DNA of 64,000 nt, from NCBI RefSeq assembly GCF_039555335.1, contig NC_092635.1, forward strand, positions 66,677,558 to 66,741,557, in the 5' to 3' direction. Below the pieces are notes generated by a model. The model was given only the letters and a program-made list of their open reading frames with translations. It had not been told where the DNA came from and made no database searches. Shown here one piece after another: positions 22,985-34,858 of the stretch; positions within the stretch are counted from its first letter, which is position 1; every line of letters starts with the position of its first letter. The stretch is from Amphiura filiformis (taxonomy: Eukaryota; Echinodermata; Ophiuroidea; Amphilepidida; Amphiuridae). A program made the translations under genes and the position numbers.

Positions 22985-23330
22985 TTACCGCGAGCGCTTT
23001 CACAGAACCCTCAGCCGGATGTTATGGCTCTGATGATTTATGGCTTGACAACCTTGGATGATGTCAAAGGTGTTTCCCTCATCATTTCCAGGAGTAAGCT
23101 CCCATCAAATAGACTGGGAAAACATAAAAGTGCTAGAAAAAGAACCCAAAGAAGTGTCCTATTTTCTAGAAGCCGTTCACATTGGGAAGAAAGGACCGAA
23201 TTTTAACAGATACACTGGACTCAGACTGGACTTACATGTAGATCCAAGTGTGACATCATCCAAGGTTGTCAAGCCATAAATCATCTGACTGAGTATGCAG
23301 TTGGTACCGTGTGAAAGTATGTGGTAAGCG
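22985..23330 (+). mobile_element. Penelope-like element 3' fragment with inverted flanks
   Basis: Contains a GIY-YIG-type C-terminal coding remnant (23058-23276) between inverted copies of GATGATTTATGGCTTGACAA (about 23032 and 23264). The left edge CTTACCGCGAGCGCTTTC is shared with the related insertion at 36411-36957. Inverted or partial terminal duplications are typical of Penelope-like retroelements. Confidence 0.7.
23058..23279 (+). pseudogene. GIY-YIG endonuclease C-terminal fragment of a Penelope-like element
   Basis: The translated frame contains WENIKVLEKEPKE, then LEAVHIGKKGPNFNR. These match the conserved end of the GIY-YIG endonuclease domain of Penelope-like retroelements, in which a glutamate (E of LEA) and an asparagine (N of NFNR) are the late conserved residues. 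Only about 60 relevant residues are present. There is no reverse transcriptase and no GIY or YIG motif, so this is a 5'-truncated, non-functional copy. The ATG at 23058 is not evidence of a real start. Confidence 0.7.
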
Positions 23331-23339
23331 ATCAACTCT

Positions 23340-24580
23340 TAGTAGTAGGCATATAGGCTAAACAGCCTGAAAAACATAGAAGGTGGTTCGTTTTTGACCC
23401 CCCCCCCTTTTACACTATTTTGAATATTATGTCAATTTTCTATATTATTTGATGGTTTTTAATGATAATTTACATGGTTTGCAGACCAGTGGACCAATTT
23501 ATGCAATCTTTACCAAAATTGTATCTTTTATTTTGAGTTGAAGCTCCAATTTGGGATGTGAGGCGCTGTTCAGCCTAAAAGCTGTTTCGCATACACCCCT
23601 ATAAAAATTTTGTTCTTTTTTTATGACCAAATAAAAGCTATATTTATAATTATCAGAATCTGAAAGTTTGAAGAAAGTTTGAACTTTCTAGCTTATTTTA
23701 TTTAAATTGTGTACATGTTGTACCGATTTAAATATACAAATTATATATTTTAGTTACATATTATTTTTTTTAATTAAAAGTAATTTTATCTGATGAGTAA
23801 ATTTCAGAATTTTATAAACATGCCTACCGGTACCTCATTTTAGGGCATAATTATAGCATATCAAAATGTCACAGGATTCCAAATTTCATAGGACTTTTTT
23901 TTGTATTCTAAGGAGGGTGTAATTTATAAAATGATAACAACATTTTTGTAACACCATCTGTATTTCTCAATGTTCAAAATCAAAAACAATTTGCTTCCAA
24001 TTCTATGTAACAACTCCCCCATATTCAGAGGACTTATCATGATGACTTGCAATTTTTATGTACATGTACACGGATTTTAAAAGAACAGCTCCTGTGCGTG
24101 TATAGCGAAAAATTGGAATAGAATGTTTGGAATTTTGTAACTAAATTACTAAAATACTAAATGCATTTTGCAAAATCTGCTCTGACAAATCTATAAAGCA
24201 TTTCATTAGCTTTAATTTGACATATTGCTTTGTTTGGAATTATGGTAAATCATTAAAAATATTTATTATCGCAAATTAATTAATCAATATTTTGTCCATT
24301 AATTAAAAAAATAAATACAAATATGCAAATTTTCTCTGACAGAATTGTAGGATTTGACAAGAGGAAATCTTTCTTGTAAGTTTTATTTTTATAACATATT
24401 TACTTTTGACGAAGAAAAAGAAAAAAAAATTCATTTTTTCATACATTTCTTTTTATTATGCTAATTATATGAAAATGAACGTAAAAACGTGTCAAATTTT
24501 GTCAATGTGTTTCCCCACATGCACCTGTATCACAAATTACATCATGACTGTTTTTAACCATCCCATACACTTACTGTTGA
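23340..24580. other. AT-rich, probably intron or 5' region of the ligase gene
   Basis: Very AT-rich with a polypyrimidine tract before the exon at 24587. No other feature was recognised. Confidence 0.4.
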
Positions 24581-24586
24581 TTACAG

Positions 24587-24717
24587 GGACTCCTGTGGCA
24601 AGCTGGTCCCCCAGTACCATGCCAGTTACACAGATTGATGTTGCCCCTGTCTCTCTGCCAGAAGCACCTATTGCAAGTGGAGAAGATGTGGAAATACCAA
24701 AGAACAAACCCAATAAG
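24587..24717 (+). CDS. MARCHF8-like: MARCH1/8-like ubiquitin ligase, N-terminal coding exon
   Basis: Internal coding exon of the membrane RING-CH ligase whose diagnostic exons lie at 37971 and 40618. It starts after a good 3' splice site (GTTGATTACAG, AG at 24585-24586) and ends at AAG/GTATGG. It enters in phase 1 and leaves in phase 0, the phase in which the next exon starts. The ~43 residues (starting TPVASWSPSTMPVTQ) are low-complexity and proline/serine-rich, as expected for the poorly conserved cytosolic N-terminus of MARCH1/8. Assignment rests on strand, phase and position, not homology. The first coding exon with the start codon was not found; it must lie upstream, in or before this window. 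Confidence 0.6.
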
Positions 24718-24743
24718 GTATGGTATAAAAACATACTATGTTT

Positions 24744-25845
24744 CAGGGTTCGCAGGTTTTTGCCGCAGGTGGAAAAAAACGAGGTTTTAAGGGATCCAAA
24801 ATGAGCGTTTATTGCGCTTTACGACAGTATTTTTGTGGGACATGAGAGCACCTCAGACCTATCGATTGCATTCTGAATCTGAAGCATGTCTTTCTGATAT
24901 CAAATAATTTTCATTTTTTAAATCACAATATAATACAAATTTTATGACAAATTATAAAAATTTGATATTTTTCAAATTTTGATATATAACAGTCCTCGAA
25001 GTAAAGTATATAAATCTAATGATAGTCTTAAAGTGTATGTAGCAGGGAGGAAAAGCCGACGGTCAATTGAAAATTTTGACCTTTCATATTGAAGATATGG
25101 ATTTTTTCCCAAAAAGTCCTAATTTTTTTTGGTGTTTTTTTTAAAAAATCCATATCTTCAATACTAAAGGTCAAAATTTTCAATTGATCGTCGGTTTTCA
25201 TCCCACCTACATACACTTTAAGTATAAATCATCAGATTTATAAAGTTTACTTCAAGTACTGTTAAATATCAAAAATATCAATTTTAATGATTTGCCATAA
25301 AATGTGTATTAAATTGCTAATTTCAAAAAATCAAAATTATTTGATATCAGAATGACATTCTTCAGATTCAGAATGCAATTCGATATGTCTGATGTGCTCT
25401 AATGTCCCAAAATAAATACTGTCCAAACGCTCATACCCCAGCCCTTAACCGCTTGGCAAAAACAGTTTTTGCCAGCAAAAACTAAAAAAAGTGATTTACA
25501 GTTCAGTTTTTGTCATCTCAAAACAAATTATTAAGTTACAAAAATGACATCCTGAGTGTAACAAGGCCAGATTTTGTAATTATAAGTAACATTAAGAAAT
25601 TAAAGGCATGCATTTTCATTGCTCAAGTGCATTTAACCGAAATGTGGCATATATATCAAATTCAAAACTTTTTCATTTTAAGGACTTGATGAGACAAAAT
25701 AAAATGTTGAATAATTCATTTTAGTTGTGTGTTACTGTTTGTGAGCTTTCTGTGTTACTTTTTAATATTTGATTGACCATAAGTGAGTTTTTGCCATTTT
25801 TTGCCATTTTTGCCGGTTTCACCTGCCGACAAAAACCGAACCCTG
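24744..25845. mobile_element. hAT-like MITE 26 bp after a splice donor, split by a TTAA element
   Basis: Ends are CAGGGTTCGCAGGTTTTTGC and, inverted, CAAAAACCGAACCCTG. The flanking 8-mers CTATGTTT (24736) and CTATACTT (25846) match at six of eight positions, consistent with an old hAT target duplication. The element at 24791-25444 is inserted inside it; without that, the host is about 0.44 kb. Confidence 0.8.
24791..25444 (-). mobile_element. TTAA palindromic MITE, copy 1
   Basis: Flanked by TTAA on both sides (24787-24790, 25445-25448). Almost fully palindromic: GGGACATGAGAGCACCTCAG and GAAGATATGGATTTTTT appear on both arms, centred near 25120. Same family as 34859-36044 and 45336-46039, in the opposite orientation. 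Confidence 0.92.
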
Positions 25846-26284
25846 CTATACTTTCAGAATCCTTCATGTTTTGTACATGCATGTATACATATTACCTGTC
25901 CAGTCATTCACCACTTGGACAGAAGCCTCATTTATTTTCACAGCGAGGAATTTCTGAAAACACTAATTTTATAATGATCAAATTGCATGGAATTTCTCAG
26001 ACGAAACACAAATTTATTGGTCTCACTACAAGTTTGAGAAATATTGTGCTAGGCAGTGCTAGATCTTGTTTTACCGAGATTGAGCAATAAATGTATATTT
26101 TGCAAAATTCATCCAATTTGATTATATCAAACTTGTCCGATCATACTTAGCACTTGTACTATGGGAACTTTCAAGGTCAAGTACCGGTAGAAAGGCAACA
26201 TTTGCTAAAAATATAAAAATAGTGACCACCTTAACAAACAGTTCAAATGTGATTTGCCTGTCACATCGATGAGCACATTGTCAC

Positions 26285-26448
26285 CAGCGTTCGAAATAGG
26301 GCCGGTCAGCCGGCCATTGGCCTGTAACTTTTTGGTTTGGCTGGTAACTTTCCTGACTGGCATCTCAGTTGCTGGTCCGGCTGGCCGGTAACTTTTTAAG
26401 GTCAAGCCCGGCTGGCCTGTAACTTTTGGAAGCATATTTCGAACACTG
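26285..26448. mobile_element. 164-bp hAT-like MITE with perfect 8-bp TSD
   Basis: Ends CAGCGTTCGAAATA and TATTTCGAACACTG, flanked by identical 8-mers ATTGTCAC (26277-26284 and 26449-26456). The interior repeats the phrases GGCCGGTAACTTTT and GGCCTGTAACTTTT. Confidence 0.93.
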
Positions 26449-26861
26449 ATTGTCACTGCACTTGCTTGAAAGTGTGCAGTGACAATATTTAATGTGCACA
26501 TGCATAACAAACCATGTATGTGTGCATGTATATACAATTATACATACATGTATATTACATTGTATGTGACATTTTCTGGTCCATGGGGACCAAAAGGAGG
26601 CATTTACTGTAATTAGTACAATACCCATACAACAGGCTATCATTTACTGAAAACACCAAAGGTCTACATGTAGCATACTTGGTTCTAAACAGTGTTCAAA
26701 ATATGCCTCAAAAAGTTACAGGCCAGCCGGCCCTGTAACTCTGAAAAGTTACAGGCCCGGGTGAAAAGTTACCGGCCAAAACTTTTTACAGCTTTGAAAC
26801 GGGAAATTATAAGCTGGGACACATATCAACATATTTCCGTCAAGTTACAGCAAGTTCAGTA

Positions 26862-27162
26862 CACAACAAACACAAAACGTTTTTAAAACGTTTTAAACAG
26901 ATTATATTTTGGGTTTGGGGTTTTGGTAAAAACGTTTTAATAACAATAAATGTCGGGTTATATAAAGATTTGTATGAAAACACACTACAAAAATATTTTT
27001 AAACTGTTTTCAAAATGTTATTGAAAATATTTTCTGCAAACAAGTTAACAAAAAATGTTTATGAATGAAAAGGTTTTATACCCTACCCAATATTTAAACA
27101 TTTTCTGGCAACCTATTCTAACCTTTTGCAAATGATGTCGAAAACATTTTGTGTTTGCTGGG
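26862..27162. mobile_element. CAGCAAACAC-family MITE, TA flanks
   Basis: TA (26860-26861), then CACAACAAACACAAAACG; ends TTTTGTGTTTGCTGGG before TA (27163-27164). Contains TGTCGGGTTATATAAAG. About 300 bp, nested in the hAT-like element. Confidence 0.88.
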
Positions 27163-27376
27163 TAATACGGAATTATCAGTATTAATTTTGTGAAATGAAT
27201 TGTATAGTTATAATTCTGAATAAGTACTTAAGGGACGTGTAGGTCACTACAGGAAGTTTGGGAGTCTGAACTTAAACATGGGTCCCGATTTGAGAAAAAA
27301 ATCCCTAAACATGCAGGGTCATCTGAGAAAGGTTTTAAACACAGGATTCCACATACATAAATGACAGCCAGTGGAC

Positions 27377-27439
27377 TGACCATCCAGGATTTGAACCTGG
27401 GACCTTCGGATCACCGGACCGAACTGAGCTAATGAGTCA
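27377..27439 (-). tRNA. Truncated tRNA-like sequence
   Basis: On the minus strand, an A-box-like TAGCTCAGTTCGG and a B box (GGTTCAAATCC) are present. The acceptor ends pair (TGAC-CAT with ATGGTCA, apart from one extra T) and the T stem CCAGG/CCTGG is perfect. At 63 bp it is about 9 bp short: the 3' half of the D arm is missing and the anticodon loop cannot be placed reliably. It is a decayed tRNA or a SINE remnant. Confidence 0.5.
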
Positions 27440-27687
27440 GATGGAGAAGAGCAGTGATGTTATTATCTATAGGCCTTCAGTTCAATACCCATGCAGGGTC
27501 ATGATTTTAGAAAATGTTGTCAAAACTGTTTAATCAGCCGTGTTTAGGTAAAAAAAAACCAGAAATTAGATGGACAAAAACGGTCGAATCGGCCATTTTT
27601 TTTAAGTTAAAAAATCCCTAATACGGGTAGAAGTTTCAAAGTTCCAGCGGCACACCCTGTCAAAATGTAATTCACGTACCCCCCCTC

Positions 27688-27873
27688 CAGGGTTCGATTT
27701 ACTTTGAAAAATGTGCATAGCAATTTTTAGCGAAAACCTTATTTAGGCGATGTTCTTATAATATTAGCATATGTTTACATTGTAAAAAATTGCTATACAA
27801 GCTGAAATTTGTGTAGCAGGTTGTCCAAAATGGGGAGCATTTTGCTCCACGACACCACTTAAATCGAACCCTG
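27688..27873. mobile_element. 186-bp hAT-like MITE, perfect 8-bp TSD
   Basis: Ends CAGGGTTCGATTTA and TAAATCGAACCCTG (14-bp perfect TIR), flanked by CCCCCCTC on both sides (27680-27687, 27874-27881). Nested within the 26690-28303 element. Confidence 0.92.
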
Positions 27874-28311
27874 CCCCCCTCCACCGTAAACTTCTAACGT
27901 AGTTAAATTATGATCCATATTACTGACTGTTGAGTCCGACTCGGGCTGTTCAAAACGGGCATCTCGTTACTATGACAAAATACGTTGAAAATGTACAGAA
28001 TAAAACTTAGGCTGGGTGAAGCGGTGGTTGAACCGTTGAAATGTTTCTGACAAGATCGGGACTGACATTTTTTGGATTGAAACTATTATAAATTTATTTT
28101 ATACCGTACTTCGTACGTGATTTAATAAATAATGACCGATAGGCGATGCATTATTCATGAATCATGTTTAAAAACTTCAACTTTGATCTTTAAAAGTTAC
28201 CGGCCAGCCTGGCCGGCAACTAGACTGCTAGGCAGGAAAGTTACCGGCCCAGCCAAAAAGTTACAGGCCAAGGGCCGGCTGACCGGCCCTATTTCGAACA
28301 CTGGTTCTAAA

Positions 28312-29037
28312 GTTATGAAGTTTTTTATGTCTATAGATTTTCTTATGTATTTCATTGTTTTTTTGCCCCATATTTTTACCTTTATCTCAGTTTTCAAGTT
28401 GGCGCCTTTGGCCTCCATGGACCAGATTGTGTCACATATATATATTTTTTTGCTACTCCCTACCAAGTTATTTCACTCTACCCCATACGGATCCAGATAT
28501 TGGGAACTAGAATTGTGCAATTCTCGGGTTGTACGGTTCTGGGGATGTGTTTTTGAAGGCGAAATGTCTTTTAATAAAATATTGTATGAATGTATGTACA
28601 GCGCTTTGAGAATTTTTGGAAAGCATTTGAATAAGGGAATGTTTTATGTTACACATGGGCGGTGTTTGCCGGTGACACCAAGGCAAAGGCTTCAAGGGCA
28701 CTCATGGAAATTGCTTAGTGCCGTACTATTACGCTGACTTTGCTATTCGGTGAGGATGACCATTTTGACCTCCTCATCTGTTTACAAACAGAGGTAGAAA
28801 AAAGACCGTTCCGCTTGTGCAAACACTCAAGTATCATAAGGATGGTCTAATAGTGTGATTCACGTACAGTAACATGAATAGGGATTTAAAAGCTGTCATG
28901 TAGAACCATGTGCTTCTTTTGTCCAATTTGCCATCAAGATTTCATATGGAAACAGTTCAGACCCAGAACACAATCATGTCAGAAATTAATATTTTGTTCT
29001 GGGACTGATTATTCGGACTTGGAATTGCTATCGTATT
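28312..29037. other. Unannotated intronic stretch
   Basis: A long open frame here (28132-28737) begins inside the hAT-like element and crosses its right end and target duplication, so it is not a gene. Nothing else is recognised. Confidence 0.5.
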
Positions 29038-29041
29038 GGTA

Positions 29042-30023
29042 GGGGAGATTGGGGTTAGTTGGAACGCGGGGTAAGTTGAAACATTGCATTTTTTTCTGAC
29101 ACAAAAAATTAATTTGGTAAAATACTGGCACCTAGTAATAGGTATTAATTAGTAAGGGTCATCCACCAAATTAGCAACAGCACTGATGCCCCACCAGTGT
29201 TGGCTTGGGAAAGGAATATCTGTTTTTTGACTTGCTGACTAATTTTTATACCCCTCAGAAAAGATGCGTTATCTCCATGTTGTTTGAAGATTCAGGGGAT
29301 TATTTTTTGAGTATCAGAAGCACTAGTAGTAAGTCCCAGAATAATGTTAAATAAAAGTTTTATTGTATTTCTTATTTTGTGTAATGAACTTTGAAATGTA
29401 AAAATAGGCATCGGGGTTAGTTGAAACTTTTGAGGTGGGGTTAGTTGACACATGAAAATCGCATAGAAAAATATGGTTAAAAATTTGACTTTTTAAAATT
29501 TGTAACATGTTTACTATTTCTTCAATATTGCTTTAATATGGTTAAAAAGCAATAATACAAGCAAAAAGTGCACACAGAAAGTACATTTTATAATATTTTA
29601 GGCTTCTCATATTTTGGTCCATGGTGACACTCGTCACCTTGTGTCCAAAGTATTGACCAAGACTCCCACATATTTATTTATTCATTTTTTCACACTGATT
29701 GTATGTTAAAGGGTGCCTTCAAGGGAAGTATAACCCTAACAACACAATAATAATTATTTTGAAATTTTTACAAGCCATGTTTCAACTAATCCTCACCTCT
29801 GTGTTTCAACTTACCCCAGGGGTGGGGTTAGTTGAAACACTTTTTTCAAATTTTCAAATTGGATTATATGAATAATCATAAGCAGGTCCAATAAAGTTTA
29901 AGGCTGTATTTGTAGCATGTATGTATATGTTTATACTGATATGGTTAGTGTTTCTTGAAAGTAATCGGTTTGCGTTAAAAAGACGATTTTGTGAAAAATG
30001 TTTCAACTAACCCCAATCTCCCC
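29042..30023. mobile_element. TA-flanked MITE with dispersed GGGGTTAGTTGAAAC motifs
   Basis: TA (29040-29041), GGGGAGATTGGGGTTAGTTG ... CAACTAACCCCAATCTCCCC, TA (30024-30025). About eight copies or variants of GGGGTTAGTTGAAAC lie inside, on both strands (for example near 29051, 29069, 29411, 29437, 29778, 29805, 29823 and 29999). No coding sequence. Confidence 0.9.
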
Positions 30024-30029
30024 TACCCT

Positions 30030-30800
30030 TGGTTATTTTTCCCTAAAAATGTATAACTGTATTATTTAAATTTGAATTAACTTTTGCTGAATACCAGCTG
30101 GCTTTAAATTCACACATGAGTTCAGTTGGTGTTTATAAGGCAGTGAATAATTAATTGCCCAGGAGTACCGTACATTGTGTACATGTACATGTGTAAAAAG
30201 CCATGATGAGAGGAAATTTGGTGAAATGCAAGGCTTCAGAAAACATCACCATTCACAGTGTTATGTCATATTAACATGTTGTTACATGTACATGTATAGG
30301 ATAAACTGTATTTGGTGTAAAGGAAGAACTAGGCTTCACCATAAGACCAAACTGATGGATGTAGGTACTAGTCATCTTCATTAATACAATTATTACTGTA
30401 TTATCATGTCATTTTTTCAAGAAAAATGTCACATCTTCACTCAGTTGAGGGTCCAAACATATGACACATGGCCATTTGGGATATGTATTCTGAAAACTGG
30501 CCCGGAAAACAAACCAAAAATTTTCATGTAAGACTAAATTTAAAAAAAGGTTTGCCTCAAACCAACTCTGAAAAACTAATGCGAAATGCGTTTTTATTTA
30601 TTTTATTTTTTCCAAAGATTTTTTTTTCAATTGTGTCCTATTCTACTGTATGAAGTACTGTGTTGTATATTAAACAGTAAAGTGATGCTGCTATATTGTA
30701 TTGAGGTGAACTGAGCTAAGAGCAGGGATCTAAAATTGTCAAAACATTATTTTGATCATATTTTTTGCACTTTTTCTGAAAAAAAAAGAATTTTTTTTTG
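30030..30800. other. Unannotated intronic stretch
   Basis: AT-rich with several GTACATGTACATG-type words. No feature recognised. Confidence 0.5.
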
Positions 30801-30809
30801 TTTACTAAT

Positions 30810-31421
30810 GGCCAATTCCATGCCAAAAGTGCCTTTGTAACGTCCGTAACAAAATTTTGGAACATTATTGCTCAAAACAGGAGCATTTATTTCAAACTTG
30901 CTAATCATGCGTCCATAGATTGATGTCACACCTACTTCAAGATAGTAAAGAAAAAAATCTAAGGAAGCACCTTGACAGTTTTTTTTTCATCATGAAAAAC
31001 GTTACGGACGTTACATTTGAGATAAAATGTAACGTCCGTAACACTAAATCAACAGTCTAGGACGATACAGGAGTATTAACTTCAAACTTGCTTTTCATGT
31101 TTACATAGAATGGAGTCAGGGCTTGCTCAATATAGTTAACAGAAAAAAATAAAACACAGAACTGAGTGGAGATTTAAGGATATGTACCATCTGTCAAAAA
31201 GGCAGGCACTTTCGCGTAACGTCCGTAACGCTCGTTTCTAATTTCTGTAGCTAATTAACTAAGAAAGCCAAAACAAAATTGCTTCATTATAATGAACATT
31301 AGAGTGTGTACTAGTAGCATACTTAAAAATAAAGTGTTATCCTAACAACAAACATGTGTGCTATTCACTTAAAAGTTTCAAGTTGCATGTATCTGTAACG
31401 TCCGTAATGGTGGAATTGGCC
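30810..31421. mobile_element. MITE carrying five GTAACGTCCGTAAC motifs
   Basis: Short TIRs GGCCAATTCCA / TGGAATTGGCC, with TAAT on both flanks (30806-30809, 31422-31425). The 14-mer GTAACGTCCGTAAC lies at 30837, 31001 (minus), 31029, 31216 and, with one change, 31395. Positions 31001-31042 form a perfect 18-bp hairpin with a 6-nt loop. Confidence 0.85.
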
Positions 31422-32292
31422 TAATGCAGGTGAATAAACTAATGCAAGCGGGAGCTTTGAGACAAACCTTTTTTTCAATTTGGCCTAAAAGACTTCAGAA
31501 TAAACTATGGGACTTTGGAATTATTTTGTTTCTATAGAGTAAAGCTAAATTTGTCCAAATTCTTGAAAATTAAATTACAAATTGTGCTAAAAAAAGCAAT
31601 GAAAAACAATTCCTTTTTTCCATATAATTCGAGACAAGTTTAAAAAGCTGCTTTCTTGGAAAGTGTTTTCTGAAATGCATGACCCATAAACATGCAACCT
31701 AAAGCTCCCTGAATTTGGAAGTTGCTGTACATCCCAATAAATAATTGTACCCCACTTTTCACTATTAATAACTCCCACTCCTTTACTACTGTATCAGGCA
31801 ACCAAAGTATTTGGGACTACTAAATATGAAAATATTGTACCCGAAAACTTCAGTATGTTTTGAAATTGATTTGTTTTTCTACCTTAATTAATTTCCAGCC
31901 TCATACTTAGCTATAATTATGCAAAATATATGTTTACTCATGTGGAAAAAGAATAATTGAAACAAAAATATATATAATTGATTTTAAAATCCTCGTGACT
32001 GACAGTCAATAGTTTTAGCATTTACAAAGAGGAATGAGCTAGAGCTGAGAAAAAAAACAGTGGATATATTCTGATATATTTAATGGACAATTATCCCTTA
32101 AATTCCCTGGTCAAGAAGATTTATTACAGAGCAATTTCAAAGATGTCTAATGATTTTTGCAGTCTTGTAACCTTAGCAACAGTTGTCATGGTGTTCTGTA
32201 GATGATTGAAACTTCCAGATATTTATACATGGCCTTGTTAAGTGAAAAAATTGATACAAATGTACTTGTTGTGTAAACCCTTTGACTGAAAC

Positions 32293-34688
32293 TGTTATAT
32301 ATGGCTCAAAATATGCTAAGGTGTCATATTATAGCCATATATTTTGACATCTTTTTTTAAAAATAATAATTATGGGTAAGTCCATATGATATCAAGGAGG
32401 TCCCCCACCTGACCCCCTCAGATTTGCTTTATATTTTAGTCATATGTTGTACCTGTAAAAATATTAAAAACCTGCAAATTTGAGGTCTGTAGCTCTTACG
32501 GATTTTCTGTGGCAGCCATTTAAAGTTGGAGTATGGGGGTCTAAATTTGGATTCAAAAGTTGCCCTTTAAATAAATGTCATCTTTGGGAGTCTGTGACTT
32601 CTTTACAAAATAAGAGAGAGGTCTGAAACCTTGTATACACACTAACTGCATGCCCAATTTGTCAAAAAAGTAAAAAAAAATAAAAATCTGTAATTCATGC
32701 GTTGTGTCACGGGGTCATTAAATATGCAAGAAAAATGTAATGTTTTGTAAACTGGCAAGTTTAGCCCCTCTAAATTCACATTTTTGTCAGATTAATTATT
32801 TTTGTTGTCACTGATGCTAAATATAGGATAAATACAATACATATCCAAAAAATTGACGTCACAACTCATTCACATTTCGAACAGCGCCCTCACGAAGATG
32901 AAATTTATTGCAAATTCAACATTTTCAGGGGGTCCAAAGTCGATGTGGTCCACCTTCAAAATTTATAAAACATTTTTTTATATGACTACTAGTCTTAAAT
33001 TACAACTTTAGAAGTCCCAGTAATTGTCTAGGTTGACTTCCTATAAAGCGACAAGCCCAAAGTTGACCATTTTCTTATGATTGCATGTACTGCAAATGTG
33101 CGAATTTGGAAGGGTTAAAGTCAAATTGGCCCCAATATTGAAAATAAAATGGAAATTAAAGTAAATAGGGCCAATAACTACGCATCTAGTCATTTATTTT
33201 CAATATTGTGGCCATTTTGACTTTTAAACCTTCCGAATTCGCACATTTGCAGTACATACAATCATAAGACAATGGTCAACTTTGGGCTTGTCGTTTTATA
33301 TGAAGTCAACCTATAAAATTACTGGGATATAGCAAAGTTGTACTTTAAGACTAGTAGTCATATAAAAGTGATGTTATAGAAATGGAATATTTGCTAGTTT
33401 AGTGGCAAGTTTAGGTAGTAAAGACATAGCATACACAATTTAAGTAAAATCCTTTCACTCTAAATAATAAAAAAAATAAAAAGTAGCTGTAAAAATGCCT
33501 ATTTTTACACTTTTATTTGTAACATGCCAAGAGACGCCTTTTTTCAACAGCTTTTATTTTTTTTTATCGATCCTTATAAAAATTCATGTGACCTGTTTCC
33601 CAAAATGGTGCAGTAAACCAATCAAAAAAACAGAAAGAGGCATTATGAATTATAAGTTAACAGATCAAAAAAAGGATTTAAAAGTTTGCCTTGCGTATGT
33701 TACTATTGTCTGTCAAACTTTTGATTGATTTTGAAGTCCCTCAGTTTTTTATAAACAAAGACTTGAAGCATAAACTAAAGGGTAAATCTATTGTAAATAA
33801 CTTCATTTCTCCATATTATAATCAATTTGTAAGTGGCTGCCATCTTTTTGAACATATAACAATTTTAAAATTTTTCTTGAAATGTCTGTCAAATAGTAAC
33901 ATACGCAAGACGGTGCTGTAATTCCTGCTAAACTAGGGTGATACAGCTAATTATGCTACATGACATAGCATTTAGCTCCACCTAGCTTTGTGGCACTATC
34001 ACTTTGTGAGGAGAAGCTTTTTGATGACACAATCCATTGTTAAGTGTTGTCTGTCAAACATTTGTACATGCAAGTTTGTATGCATAAGATTTGTATGTGC
34101 CTGTCAAAAGTAACATCCGCAATAAGTTTAAAAAAATTTAAAATCACTTGATGTTCACATTATGATGATAGTTTAGAGTTTATAAAAGTGTTTTAAAACA
34201 TGTGATTTATAAACTGCATGTGATCTTTATTCAATTTCCCATCTTGAACTACTGTTTTTGCCAAATTATTATTCTGTATGTTACATTTGACAGACATCTT
34301 ATGTATGTTATGGCTTGACAGACACACATATTTTATTTATAACAATTTATCCTCCTTATTGTAATATTTGGACACATTTTTTCCACAATCAGTTGCTGTA
34401 GGTCCTACACCTAAATAACCACAAAATACCTTATGTAATACTTTATAAATTTTATTTGATTGCAGAAAATCATCAAAATTGTGTCTGTCAAATATAACGT
34501 ACGCAAGGGCTAGAAAATTAAATTTATGAAGTAAATGGTCTATAACTTATCTTTCTTTTAGTGTATTATGAACGATATATGTGCATACTATAATTTAAAC
34601 CTGGTTGGAGACCAAAAGAAAAGAGCTGGAAAAATAATTGTGTGTTAAACTTTTATGACACCTTAGCTTATTTTGAGCCATATATACA
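32293..34688. mobile_element. 2.4-kb element with ~37-bp TIRs and repeated TGTCAAA/ACGCAAG sites
   Basis: Left end TATATATGGCTCAAAATATG then CTAAGGTGTCAT; right end ATGACACCTTAGC then TTATTTTGAGCCATATATA. The right half holds five ~24-bp sites joining CTGTCAAA to a TAACATACGCAAG-like word (about 33690 minus, 33884, 34101, 34276 minus, 34483). A separate palindrome (32975-33375) sits in the left half. No transposase frame. Confidence 0.8.
32975..33375. repeat. Palindrome with ~170-bp arms
   Basis: 32975-33145 is the diverged inverse of about 33205-33375: ATATGACTACTAGTCTTAA, CCCAAAGTTGACCATT and AATTTGGAAGG have counterparts on the other arm. Spacer about 60 bp. Confidence 0.82.
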
Positions 34689-34858
34689 ACTAAAAATAGC
34701 AAGATATGTTTACTGGTGACAATGCAAAAACAGACATGTGAGTACATGTACATGTAGTATTACAGGCTGGGGGAGTTCGTATACATGACTTGCATTTTCA
34801 TTGTTGTATAAGACATTCAGAAAAAGTTGGCTAAGAAATTCAGAGTAAGTCTAATTAA

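Larger units (their letters stand above)
26690..28303. mobile_element. Expanded hAT-like element with perfect 8-bp TSD and nested insertions
   Basis: Begins CAGTGTTCAAAATA and ends TATTTCGAACACTG, flanked by identical GTTCTAAA (26682-26689 and 28304-28311). Both ends carry the AAAGTTAC(A/C)GGCC phrases of the 164-bp sibling at 26285. The 1.6-kb size is due at least partly to insertions: a CAGCAAACAC MITE, a tRNA-like piece and another hAT-like MITE. Confidence 0.9.

Noticed and set aside
28132..28737. 201-residue open frame, the longest in the window
   Set aside because: It starts inside the hAT-like element and crosses its right end and 8-bp target duplication, so it cannot be an old gene. 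No domain is recognisable.
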